DNA of 64,000 nucleotides, taken from Aquatica leii (lineage: Eukaryota; Arthropoda; Insecta; Coleoptera; Lampyridae). The DNA is taken from assembly GCA_035610365.1 (NCBI GenBank), contig CM069435.1:13133123-13197122 (forward strand), in the 5' to 3' direction. How positions within the stretch are numbered: the stretch's first letter is position 1; each line of letters opens with the position of its first letter. The position numbers and the translations under genes were made by a program. Shown piece after piece: positions 54,389-64,000 of this stretch. Under the pieces are notes generated by a model. That model was not told the origin of the DNA and searched no databases. It was given only the letters and a program-made list of their open reading frames with translations.

Positions 54389-55557
54389 CTAGACGATCAA
54401 CGTGTACCACTTTTGGCTTGCCTCTGGGTGGTTTTCGGATGCGATATATGACGTCATTAATACGCTGCACGACTTCATAGGGGCTCTCCTATTGGCTTTG
54501 CAGCTTCGGTGACAAACCACGTCTTCTTTGGGGATTATACAACCACACCATGTCGCCAGGTTAAAACCCACCATTTTGTGCATTGACGTCATATCTGTCG
54601 CTGGCAATTTGTGTGTTGGCAATTTGTGTGTTTTTACGGACCTCTTCATGTACTTCGTCTAGCCTCTTGGTCAGCTTGCTAACGTAATCTTCTCCAGCAA
54701 CTTCTTCTTCCAGTCTTCGTCCAAATTGAAGGTCGCATGGCAATCGTATTTCGCGAACGACCATCACACAAGATGGTGTTTGGCCTAGACTTTTGTAAAC
54801 GGATAATCGGTATGCCATTAGGAAATAGTGCAAGTACTCTCTGGTGTTCGGACACTATCTTGGCTAAGTATTTTTCCATTGTTCGATTCATCCGCTCAAC
54901 CATGCCAACAGATTTAGAATGGAGAGGCGTCGTCCTATTTTTTTTTAAATCCCAACAGTCGGCAAACTTTTTGAAACAGCCCAGACTCAAAGTTACGGCC
55001 TTGATCGGAGTGTAATTCCAACGGAACTCTAAACCGACAGAAAAACTCTTTTACTAATACGACTGTAGCTGCTTCTTGATTGGGTATGGCGTAAGCCTCC
55101 GTCCACTTCGTAAAATAATCCATCGCCACCAAGATGTATTTATTTGATTTCCCGAATCGGATTCTGGGAACGGCTCTGCGATTTCAATCGCTACTCTTTC
55201 CAAAGAGCTTCCTACATGGTATTGCTTCATGGGTGCTTTGCGCTTTCTCGTTGAACCATTTTCTGATGCGCAGACCGTGCACTTACGGCACCATTTCATA
55301 ACGTCCTTTTTGCAGTTTACTCAGTAGAATCGTTCTCGAACTTTCCCTAATGTCTTCTTATTGCCAAAGTGTCCTCCTGATGTACCATCGTAGAGATCCT
55401 TGAATACTTTTGACACCCGGATTTTTGGCACTACCAACTGTAGTCTGTTTCCCGTTCCCCCGACACTTTCTAAGGTTTGTTTAAGAAAACCGTCTTCTAC
55501 TATCAAAGAGTCCCACTGCGCCCAGTACGCTTTGATGATTCTACTCAAAGCGCTCAC
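54389..55557 (-). pseudogene. Integrase region of gypsy copy C
   Basis: The N-terminal part reads KVFKDLYDGTSGGHFGNKKT (55321-55557) and MKWCRKCTVCASENGSTRKR (about 55290), the HHCC zinc-binding region. The core starts VAMDYFTKWTEAYAIPNQEA (catalytic Asp) with FRVPLELHSDQGRNFESGLF (second Asp) in 54935-55132. TTPLHSKSVGMVERMNRTME carries the glutamate region. The C-terminal GPY/F-like part near 54400-54490 reads YEVVQRINDVIYRIRKPPRG. The order is standard for Ty3/gypsy; the region is interrupted. Confidence 0.85.
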
Positions 55558-55563
55558 TTCCTC

Positions 55564-56870
55564 TCAGGTTTGTCGTTTGCCGTTTTCTTTCCAGTCCAGG
55601 AGTAATCTTATTTCAGGGTCGTTTTCTTGTTCGCGACGATACTGCTTAGGTTCCCATTCGTAATCAATCATACCAGTTCTCCGGAGGCATTCAACTTTTT
55701 CTTCCAGTCGCGAATAATGGCTGCAGTCCGCCGGACATAGTCTTCTAGACAAAGCATCAGCCTTTCGATGACTGCTTCCGGCACGATGTTCTGTGTCATA
55801 GTCATACTCTTGCAGTCTCTCGATCTATATTGTCACTTGTCTTTCCGGATTACGGAACTGTAGTAGCCATTTTAAAGCGGCGTGGTCTGTTCTCAGTAAA
55901 AAATTTCGTCCATACAAATATTTGTAGAAATTTTTGATGGCCTTGACGATTACTAACAACTCCCTCCTAGTCACGTAATAATTCCTTTCTGGTCTGGACA
56001 AAACCTTGCTAAAATACGCGATAACTTTTTCTTGTTCATCTTGAGACCTGCGAAAGGACCGCGCCTATGGCCAAATTGCTTGCGTCAGTATCAAAAACAA
56101 ATTTTCCATCCTCTCTTGGATAACTCAAACTCAGCGAAGTCACTAGGGCCTGTTTTAGTTGATGAAAAGAATTTTTGCAGTTTTCATTCCATCTAAATTA
56201 TGCTCTTTCTTCTGTCAATTACTTTAAAGATTTGGCAATATTGGCAAATCCGGGTACAAATCGTCTATAATAGGTGCACAACCCAAGGAAACTTCGGACC
56301 TGATGTTTGTCGATTGGTCTTGGCCATGCTTACACTGCTCGGATTTTGTCTGGGTCAGCCTTTACTCCATCTCTAGATACGACATGGCCAAGATATTGCA
56401 CTTCCTTCTTAAATACGTGGCACTTTTTGGGGCTCAGTTTGAGATTAGCCCCACGTAGTCGCTGGAACACTTCCTTTAAATTGTTCAAGTGTTCTTCAAA
56501 CCACCTTCCAACCACGATCACGTCGTCCAGGTAAACCAAGCACGTCTTCCAAGACAGTCCGCGCAAGATGGTCTCCATTAAACGCTCAAACGTTGCAGGA
56601 GTGTTACACAGGCCGAAATGCATCACAGTGAACTGCCATAAACCAGTTCTGATCATAAATGCTGTTTTTCTACGATCCTTGGGTTCCAATTCTACCTGCC
56701 AGTAACCACTCTTTAAATCTAACGTAGAAAACCACTGGGACCCTGACAGGGAGTTCAACGTATCGTCAATTCTTGGTAAAGGGTAGCTGTCCTTTTGTGT
56801 CACGTCGTTTAGCTGCCTGTAGTTTACGCAAAACCTCGTTGATCCATTTTTTTACGAGTACCACAGGGGA
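55564..56870 (-). pseudogene. Reverse transcriptase and RNase H of gypsy copy C
   Basis: Reverse transcriptase (56330-56803) is well preserved: SYPLPRIDDTLNSLSGSQWF, STLDLKSGYWQVELEPKDRR, VMHFGLCNTPATFERLMETI, CLVYLDDVIVVGR (catalytic YLDD) and LSPKKCHVFKKEVQYLGHVV. RNase H follows at 55564-56200, with degraded pieces corresponding to DADASNLVIGAVLSQ and HRAGSSHRNADALSRR of copy B. The palm motifs are classic Ty3/gypsy. It is part of a broken element. Confidence 0.9.
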
Positions 56871-56885
56871 TGCCTATGGGCTACT

Positions 56886-57920
56886 TTAAGGTTCAATCAC
56901 GCCTTCTCTCTCCATATCCGTAATTATTTGTTCGGCTTTTTCTCTTTTCGCCAAAACAAGTCTGCGTAGATGTTGTCGTATCGGCCGAGCTTCTCCGGTA
57001 TTACGTTTATGTTTCACCACGTTAGTTCTTCCTTTGGAACCACTCTCCAGCGCGAACAAATCTTGATACTCTTGGATCAACACTTTGACTTTAGCCAGCT
57101 GGTCTTGGCTGAGGTTTTGGCATTTGGTGGTAAGAATATGCAATAGATGTTGTGGACACTTCCTCAGCGACGTATCTTCGTTAGATTTCACGCATCTTGC
57201 AATTTGAGATACTGGCGTGCATTGGCCTACCACGCTCTTCTTTTTCAGCGTTACATAATCTGAGTTGATATTTAAGATCCTTACTGGTATCGTGTTTTTC
57301 ACTCGTACTAAAGTTTTGCCTACGAGTAGTCCTTGTTCAACTAAGTCGCCCTCCATTGGTTCAATCGCGCGAATGTAGCCTTCCCGGAAATTTCCATCCT
57401 GGCGTGCCATCACCACACTTTCAGTCCTCGCGGGCAGAGTCACGTCTTCACTTAATAAGACTCACACGGCTGCCTTCTCTGACGAATGAAAAAAAAATTC
57501 TTCATTGTCCATCTTCAGGACATCTTTCTTCATATCCAAATGGAACTCATATTTTTTTATCACTTCCATTCCCAAGATAACTTCTTCCGTGATGTCGGCT
57601 ACCAGTACTTGATGGTCGAGTACTCCATTTCCCAAACCAATGGTTACTTTGGCATGTCCTTGAGTAGGTATTTCTTTGCCCGTCGCCGTTCGAAGTCGTA
57701 CTGTTACTGGTGATGTCTTCTCGTTATCCAATAACATGTCAGGACGAATGATGGTCTTCGTCGCTCCCGTGTAAACCAGTAAAGGAAAACTTTTCCCATT
57801 GATCTTACCTTCGAGATAAATGCTATGCAATTGCTCCATCGGCGATGGCATTTGAATTGTAATCTTCGGAGCCTGACTGGATGAGATTACCTTTTGTCTC
57901 TTTTGGTCACCTTGGTCCAA
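56886..57920 (-). pseudogene. Protease and pre-RT linker of gypsy copy C
   Basis: Protease (57462-57920) begins after a basic segment (DQGDQKRQKVISSSQAPKIT) with MEQLHSIYLEGKINGKSFPL and an active-site block whose copy-A equivalent is [15 protein letters not shown]. It continues GLGNGVLDHQVLVADITEEV. The linker (56886-57443) carries ESVVMARQDGNFREGYIRAI and PQHLLHILTTKCQNLSQDQL and leads to REKAEQIITDMEREGVIEP, just upstream of reverse transcriptase. Confidence 0.8.
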
Positions 57921-57939
57921 ATTTTTGAGGGCTCATTTT

Positions 57940-58885
57940 GTCTTCTTTTGAGGTCTAGTACGATGCCGTCGTACATGGCCTATTTCACCGCAGTTCAAAG
58001 TTGTCACTCATCTGTCCCGAAGTATTCGTCGCACTATCTCCGCAATGCTTTCTAGTGTCTGCGCGGGTACTTCTGCAGCACAGCAAAGTTTATGGTCGTC
58101 TCGTTGCGATACCTGTTTTGCTGCTTCAAACTCCAAAGCAAAGCGTCATCTACTGTCTTCGGTCGAGCTAACCGGAGAATCTGCTGCGTTTCGTTGATAC
58201 ACTTGTTGAAGATTAGCATCTCCACATCTCATTTATAAACATAAAATTAAAAGTTTGTAATTTTCTTGTAGGAGGTCAGGAACAGTTTGCAAGTTTCCAA
58301 GAGCTTCTCCACGTAAGAACATTATTAAAGACGTCGCTTTCTGCTTGTTGCTCCAACTATTAGCTGTAGCTGCGGTTTCAAACTGTTTGTAGTAGGTTGA
58401 CCATGGAACTTTACCATCAAAATTCGGAGGTACAACTTTGAACTTGTGAGTGGTTTCTTCCCGATAGTTCATTATTAAATTTTCACTCGTGCCGCTTTCT
58501 TTGCCGTGACAATTCATTTTATTTATTTTTTCTTCAAACTGTTTTATTCTGTGTTGCTTCTATTTTCATAGATTCGCAAATTTCTTCTATTAAATTTAAC
58601 ATATCTGCTTGGGTTTCTTCTTGAACAATTGCAATTTGATTTTCTATGCTTGTTCGTATTTCTTCTTAAAACTTCTAGAATTTTCCATCAATTTTTCTTT
58701 TATTTTCTGGGTATTTTCAAATAATTTTTCTCCAAGTTTCTGAAAATTTTTGTAAAACTTTTCTTCTGTTTTTCTAGAATTTTCTTCCATTTTTTAGTCA
58801 TCGATTCTTCACCATTTTTTTTGATTCAAGAGTTCAAATAGTTTTGAATCCATTTTAACTGCTTGCGAACGCGCCACCGGCATAA
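57940..58885 (-). pseudogene. Gag region of gypsy copy C
   Basis: The N-terminus near 58885 reads like copy A (MPVARSQAVKMDSK). A coiled-coil stretch follows to about 58550, then KFKVVPPNFDGKVPWSTYYK and QFETAATANSWSNKQKATSL (58233-58517), the conserved 'P.FDGK.PW..Y..QFE.AA..N.W' capsid block of this gypsy group. The remaining C-terminal part is degraded. Fossil state, several interruptions. Confidence 0.8.
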
Positions 58886-59057
58886 ATTTAACCACGAATA
58901 ACAATTAAGAAATAATTTAATAACAGTAAATTTTAATAAAGCCCGATACTGGTTTAACGAAATGAACAGCTAAGATTAAATGCTATAAATAAACAGGCGA
59001 ACTAAAGTTTTATTTATTTACACAATCAATGTTTTTATTACGAGAGCGATATTAAAT

Positions 59058-59640
59058 TTTTCAGCCTGCATACGACATAAATGATAAAAGTGATCCTTAT
59101 CATAACTCAGATGATACTGATATCAACTCTGATTATGTAGAAAAACTTGGTAGTAAGAAAAACACTAAGTTACATGTGACTGCTGAAAATTATCTAAGTA
59201 ATGAAAATAACAGCAGATATTTTTTTAATTCTGTTGGTTCTATAATTCTACAGCCACAAACATGAATGAAGCATGTCGGTGCCGAAGGCCTTACAAGTAG
59301 TCAAAATAATGAAAAAGGTAACATAATGTTACCTTATCTAACAGTTGTGTTTTTAATTCTTAGAAAACAATAGAGAGGAGACACTAGAATAAAAGTGTAA
59401 AAAACACAAACGAACACCCCAACAGCGGGAAAAAATTACAAAAATTAGAAAAAAATAGTGGCAAATAATATGTCAATAGTAAGGGCAAAGTTATTTTAGA
59501 AAAACAACAGAGGCCCTGATACTAATGTGGTAATCAGTGTTTTAACAGAAATTGAAAAGGATCAAATATTTAAAAAGTTTTCTGCAATGGAAGAGGAAAA
59601 TATTCAGACTTAACTAATACCCCTTTGGCATACAAAGCAA
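59058..59640 (+). pseudogene. Fossil coding stretch of an unassigned insect repeat family
   Basis: From 59068 an open stretch reads AYDINDKSDPYHNSDDTDIN, SDYVEKLGSKKNTKLHVTAE and NYLSNENNSRYFF. Further on, around 59395-59600, pieces read NTNEHPNSGKKLQKLEK, YVNSKGKVILEKQQRP and LTEIEKDQIFKKFSAMEEEN. The second set resembles the 'KRTR.P..WK.N..K..RN.G..Y....GK......' opening of a multi-copy insect protein family whose function I do not know. Several stops and frameshifts are present. It starts exactly where gypsy copy C ends. Confidence 0.35.
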
Positions 59641-59980
59641 AATTGCTATTAAAGAGCAAAATGACAGTATAATGCCTCTCATTAAAAAATATGCACTTCC
59701 CATTTATGTTCAATTGCTTTTTTAGGATATAAAAAGAGAAGCAACAGTGACGATTCTGATTTTTAACTTTTCGTATTGAATTTTTTTAATCAACCCTTTC
59801 CGTTACAATTTTTTTTTATTTTGGAGTTAAAAAGCGGCTACGTGCACTTTTATAAAAATAAATAAAAAAACTGGTGTGGTCACCACACGACTTTCCTATA
59901 AGGAATAATGAAGGATTATCTACATATTTTTTTAAGGTTATGTTGTCAACCATTTTGAAGTGATATGTACACGATTGAAG
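59641..59980. other. Intergenic DNA, nothing recognised
   Basis: AT-rich. GTGGTCACCACACGACTTTCC near 59875 contains a short inverted repeat (TGTGGTCACCACA), possibly a MITE end, without a partner seen nearby. Confidence 0.4.
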
Positions 59981-59984
59981 AAAC

Positions 59985-60560
59985 TGTTAAAATAATTCAA
60001 ATAATTTACATACGTACAAAATTATATAAGAAAAACTGTTAAAAATTACCGATACAATCACTTCCATTTCCTTTATCGAACCCATCCTTTAATAGAACCG
60101 AGAGAATATGAAAAGCCAGCTTCATACCAAACTTTAAGGTGCTAGGACTTTTGGTTCGAGAGTTATCGTGGGTACATCCAAAGATATTTTGATGCAGCAC
60201 TCCGTATATAAACAAGTCAAAAAAATTTAGAGATTAATTGTTATTTTTTAACGTATCTTGCTTTCCTTTCAATATATTAATTTTTTTTTCTAAAAAAAAA
60301 CGTCATAGACCGAATTCGAACCTAGGATCATATCTGGAACTGACTTTCAATTATAAATCAAATATCTAATAAACTGTTAATGTTAGAAAAAAATTTTATT
60401 TGAATAAATTGTTAAGAAGAATTAACTCTATAAGAAACTGTAAAAATAATTTGAATAATTTACATACGTACGAAATTATATAAGAAAAACTGTTAAAAAT
60501 GGCGGATACACTGTTTCTTTGTCAGGCCCATCTTTTGACAGAACCGAGAGAATATGAAAA
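59985..60560 (+). repeat. Direct repeat pair of about 125 bases
   Basis: The segment 59985-60112 (AATTTACATACGTACAAAAT, AGAAAAACTGTTAAAAATTA, GAACCGAGAGAATATGAAAA) recurs at 60432-60560 with roughly 80-85 percent identity by eye. The 320 bases between them show no gene. They could be terminal repeats of a small element, or a segmental duplication. Confidence 0.7.
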
Positions 60561-60671
60561 AAATTTGTTTAATTTATATTGTCATTTAGACATAAACTGT
60601 TTAATTTAAATTTAAGTGTAAGTATTTTAAGAATTTTAAGGCTTAGATTTTACTATTAAGTTGATAATTTT

Positions 60672-60712
60672 AGAGGCCTGATGATGACCGTTAGGTTGAA
60701 ACTTGTAGCCGC
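60672..60712 (+). ncRNA. Hammerhead-like motif, degenerate
   Basis: The plus strand shows GGC CUGAUGA, an imperfect stem-loop (GACC GUUA GGUU preceded by one extra U), GAAAC UU GUA GCC. Core words and a three-pair stem I are present, but stem II needs a bulge and the stem III loop is only two bases. It is a probable relic of a retroelement hammerhead, not a confident active ribozyme. Confidence 0.3.
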
Positions 60713-63264
60713 AAATAATTAATAAATAAAAAAGAAATATATCGGAAAGACATTGAATTATTTGCAATTACATTTTTCTGAGAGACCTTGAAACGTAAAA
60801 TTATGCAATAAAAATGTTTTGAATTGATTTTTTTCTTATAGGAAAGTAAAAAAATATGTAATAGCAATATCAAGGTACAAATTACTTAGTAGTACTTATG
60901 TCCAAATTGCAAAAATAAATTTAAATTTTAAACTAAGTAAATGGTACGTTTTTCTTATTTTTCTCAAACCTCTACACGAGGACTGTTATTACACCAAGCC
61001 CTTAAATTATTAGAACCTTTTTATGTGTTACTAAATCAAATTGAACAATTATGTATTTACAAAAAAAATGGAATAAGACGAGTAATGCAAATAATGACAA
61101 AGTATTATCGATGTTAAAAATATGCATAATTAGGTAACTTTTTTTGTGTTTAGAGTCCACGTTTTCTTGTATGTTATAAATTTAAGAACATTTACTGACA
61201 TTGCAGTTTCCTTCACGTAAGCGTTACGTTAATTACTACAAAAAACATTTACAAACAAAAAATGATTATTTACAACAAGACAATTGGGATGTTTATTTAG
61301 ATATATGGTTACATAAAAGGACATAATCGTATAATAAAGCAAATCGTTTAAAATAATTATGTACGTAAGTAAAAAAATTTAAAAATATAATTGTTTTTGT
61401 TAGGTTTGTCTAAAATTCAGTGTGCAGATAAATTTTGAGATGCTTATCAAGTCTGTTTCCAAACTAACTACATTATGTATGTGTATGCAGAAAAGAAAAT
61501 TGGAAATAACGTCCCTTATAAACTTATTTCTGAATAATTTGATGTTTACAAATTATTTAATACTCAACAGAAATAAATCGTAATTTTTGCGTAATAATTA
61601 TGCCACACACTACTAATTTAAGTCTTACAAAAAGCTAAAGTGTTTTTGTGTTCTTCTAGAAACTTAGCAAATAATGTAAATATTGATATTTTGATTTGTT
61701 TTAACGTTATGATAAAAATGCATTACGTCTATTTATTTTACATTACAGAAATCATAAATACATGATTGACCTGTACAAAATTCTTACTGTGTGCCTATTT
61801 TCCACAAATACTGAAGCTTTAAACCTTTCTCGACAAGCTTTTCCTTAAGCGGTGTTAATGTCAAAATTTTGCTTTTTGACATGGTTTATTTCTTTAGTTT
61901 TTTTGATTGGGTGGGTTTTCAAGGATCTTTATTTTGATTTGAGTGCACAGCAACATTTAGGAACTTGGCAATATCCAATGTTAAAGACTCCTAAGTTAAT
62001 TACATCTAAATTTCTAAATTGCAACATAGGCAACTTCTACGTTCAATTCTTTTGACCTCTAAGCTCGGAAAAATTACACTTAAATCTTCACTGAATGCGT
62101 GTAAATAAATAATAAAAATAAATAAAAAATAGTTGCATTATTGAATGTTTGAATGCTCTAAGTATTAGCAATGGTACTACTCTAATCAAAAATTAATTAT
62201 TTTAAATTAAACATTAATAGTAAATAAAATATGCAATAATGTCCACACTTTTTGCATTAAAACAAATGAAACTTTCCTAGATATCCAATCTACAAAACTT
62301 TGAGGCTCTTTACTACGTAATTACCAAAATCGGAAAAATAGTATTTCTAACGTATAATTAACAGTGACATTCAGTTCTCGGTAATTTAATTTTTTTTAAA
62401 TTTAAAACCTCATTAAACTGGACAAATACGTTTTATACGAAGACCTTTACACGCATTTCAAATGATGTAAATGGAAATTCGAAACAAAATTAATTGCAGG
62501 TAATTAAATATTCGAACGATAGTCTTGTACATATTTAACTAATTTAATTTAATTCCTATTGAGTTGATTGCAAGCTGCGGGGGATCGACGCGAGGTTTAT
62601 TATCTAATTTGTTTTCTATTTAAACGTGGAGAAAACAAAGTCGTTAACGTTAAATTATCTTAATTATTTAATTTTTCACAGATTGACGCGTTCCAAGAAG
62701 TAAGCCCTTGTTATTGTACTTTTTTTTAATTCACAAAGTCATAATCTACAAAATACAAGGATTTGTCTAATTATTATTTATATACTTTTTTTTGTTGTGT
62801 TTTCATTTTCAATGTCAATGTGAGGTTTATAAAAACTATGCACTTATTAATTGTTATTATACGTATATGTTATTAAAGTACAGCACGACAACTGTATAGT
62901 TTTGTTTACAATTGACTGGTTGTAGAATTGCGCACTATTAAAAACAATGTAAACAAGAAATTAAAAAAAAACAGTTGAAGCGGCAATTTCCGGACATTTA
63001 CTTTTCCAAAGCAATAATAAAATTTGTTTAACATAGTGGAGTCTAGTTGACATTGCTACAAAATTGATTTACACATTAAAGAATCACAATTTATGTGCTA
63101 TTTAAGAAAATAATAATAAATAAAAACAAATTTGAAAATATCAAATGTTGTCTATCCGTGCGTTTGCTCATACGATGATTTATTCAAAAATAAAACATAA
63201 AAATAAGCTGTTTTTATTGGTATCGCTAAAGCGTTTAATGCGATGATACAAGATCAGAAAAAAT
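60713..63264. other. AT-rich intergenic DNA with possible small exons
   Basis: No firm gene. A splice-like acceptor TTTTACATTACAG precedes ATG at 61762, opening MIDLYKILTVCLFSTNTEAL then NLSRQAFP and a stop (28 residues, signal-like). A second frame at 61852-62055 starts MLMSKFCFLTWFISLVFLIG (hydrophobic) and has no domain. A GC-richer patch at 62570-62605 (GCTGCGGGGGATCGACGCGA) stands out. None is supported beyond composition. Confidence 0.35.
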
Positions 63265-63441
63265 AAAATGCACTAAAAAGCAAATATGTAATTATAATTT
63301 AATTTAGTTACAATTGAACAATGAAATTTTTATTTACATGAAATTAATTTTTGAAGTTTCAAAAAATAATTTCATGTAAATAAAAATTTCTTCAATTAAT
63401 TGTAAATAAATTAAATTATTTTTTACTTTTTAGTGCATTTT
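63265..63441. mobile_element. Palindromic MITE-like element, 177 bases
   Basis: AAAATGCACTAAAAAG at 63265 is mirrored by CTTTTTAGTGCATTTT at 63426-63441. Complementarity continues inward nearly to the centre: GAAATTTTTATTTACATGAA (63322 on) against TTCATGTAAATAAAAATTTC, around a loop of about 18 bases. The whole unit can form one long imperfect hairpin. No coding capacity. A clear target duplication was not read. Confidence 0.75.
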
Positions 63442-63650
63442 GTTTGATGGATTATCTAATTATTTTTCTCTTTTTAGTGATGCTAACAATAGTAGTTATA
63501 GTCACTGAAAACGTTAAAAAACATCGTTCAAAAGAATTTCATGTCGATGTAAATTTGAGAGTTTGATCATTTTCTCATGGATCTCATCTCAAAATAATCA
63601 AAATTGGTCAGCGTGACAAAGAATAATCGCTGAACATACATAAAAAAAAT

Positions 63651-63710
63651 ATTCCGACGAATTGAGAACCGCTTCTTTATCAACCGACGCGGTTCTCAAT
63701 TTGTCGGAAT
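63651..63710. repeat. Strong 22-base inverted repeat
   Basis: ATTCCGACGAATTGAGAACC + GC (63651-63672) pairs with 63689-63710 with one mismatch, loop 16 bases. It is GC-richer than its surroundings, so chance is unlikely. It may be two inward-facing transposon ends or a hairpin MITE. Confidence 0.75.
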
Positions 63711-64000
63711 GTTTTTTCTCATTTTTTCCAAGCGTCAAAAGAAAGATAAAAACGCTTCCCAAGATCCTGATTTTGTTCGGCCCCTCAATGTCAAAAAATA
63801 CTTCAACACTAAAATTCTGTACTTAAGTAAATTAGTTTCCACTCGCAAACATTTAGTTGGTCGACGTTCTGAAAAGGATGAAAATTATCAATAGAGTTTA
63901 AGGCATATTCCGCAAAACCTCTACTTCCCGATGTTTCTAAAACAGATTAAAGACAGCAAACAAACAAAAAACGACTTTAATAAAAGTATCGCATCCTCAA
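63711..64000. other. Window end, short unrecognised open frame
   Basis: A 61-codon frame (63709-63894) begins MFFLIFSKRQKKDKNASQDP and includes NTKILYLSKLVSTRKHLVGR. It is basic, has no domain I recognise, and overlaps the right arm of the hairpin. It could be the start of a larger repeat continuing beyond the window. Confidence 0.3.

Larger units (their letters stand above)
53293..59057 (-). mobile_element. Ty3/gypsy LTR element, copy C, with macrodomain (fossil)
   Basis: The most complete copy of the family. On the minus strand: gag (about 57940-58885), protease (57462-57920), a linker (56886-57443), reverse transcriptase (56330-56870), RNase H (55564-56200), integrase (54389-55557), macrodomain (53830-54302) and 3' LTR (53293-53665). 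The 5' LTR is missing: unrelated DNA starts at 59058, just inside gag's leader. The outer end of the 3' LTR is also cut. It is broken, with about ten interruptions. Age cannot be set from LTRs. Confidence 0.9.

Noticed and set aside
60300-60335. tRNA B-box-like word (GGTTCGAATTC on the minus strand)
   Set aside because: No A box at the proper distance and no cloverleaf can be drawn; not a tRNA gene or a convincing SINE promoter.
1-64000. CRISPR arrays, bacterial operons, riboswitches
   Set aside because: The window is eukaryotic with spliced genes; no regularly spaced short repeats with unique spacers were found.

Overview
ORGANISM. This is AT-rich eukaryotic nuclear DNA, almost certainly from an insect and possibly a beetle. 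It holds one host gene with spliced exons and introns of only 46-50 bases, a few possible host exons, and a dense graveyard of arthropod-type transposable elements: Ty3/gypsy LTR elements, non-LTR LINEs, pogo/Tigger, hAT, mariner-like and Penelope-like pieces. There is no operon structure, bacterial gene or CRISPR array. The species assignment is inference from element types and intron size. LAYOUT, LEFT. 417-3051 is a truncated gypsy copy (A, minus strand). 3412-3930 is a mariner-like transposase remnant and 5640-5800 a degenerate minisatellite. 6404-12688 is a gypsy-type element (D) with LTRs, primer site, gag and polypurine tract but no visible pol; its interior is instead pyrimidine-rich DNA with long tandem repeats. 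12709-14913 is a pair of diverged LTRs around a GIY-YIG fragment. 15768-18330 is a Jockey-like LINE, 18400-19564 a spliced coding remnant of unknown family. LAYOUT, MIDDLE. 20406-23094 is a LINE with 14-base target duplications. 23153-24499 is a Tigger-like non-autonomous element. 26766-27840 is a third LINE type, interrupted by a hAT remnant (27841 to about 31900), itself interrupted by a pogo-family transposon (27921-30769) with perfect 25-base terminal inverted repeats. 32700-33545 is the spliced 5' part of another hAT-like gene. It abuts gypsy copy E (33546-39400), into which a LINE of the same family as the 20-23 kb copy inserted (35621-39226, 14-base duplication). LAYOUT, RIGHT. 40498-41365 holds four exons of an apparently intact host gene on the minus strand. 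Next come a LINE tail and two long gypsy copies of one family, B (42614-48118) and C (53293-59057). Both carry a macrodomain related to OARD1/TARG1 between integrase and the 3' LTR, the position where envelope genes sit in other gypsy lineages. Between B and C lie a textbook hammerhead ribozyme (49146-49189, minus) and a 1,460-base foldback element (51408-52867) packed with copies of one short palindrome. The last 5 kb is mostly AT-rich intergenic DNA with a fossil coding stretch, a 177-base palindromic MITE-like unit and a strong hairpin. HIGHLIGHTS. The best candidates for something undescribed are the macrodomain-bearing gypsy lineage, the hammerhead ribozyme, the palindrome-rich foldback element, and the pol-less LTR element with a higher-order repeat array. 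All gypsy copies are broken fossils. Identities and homologies are by eye from translated motifs; no alignment or database search was run.
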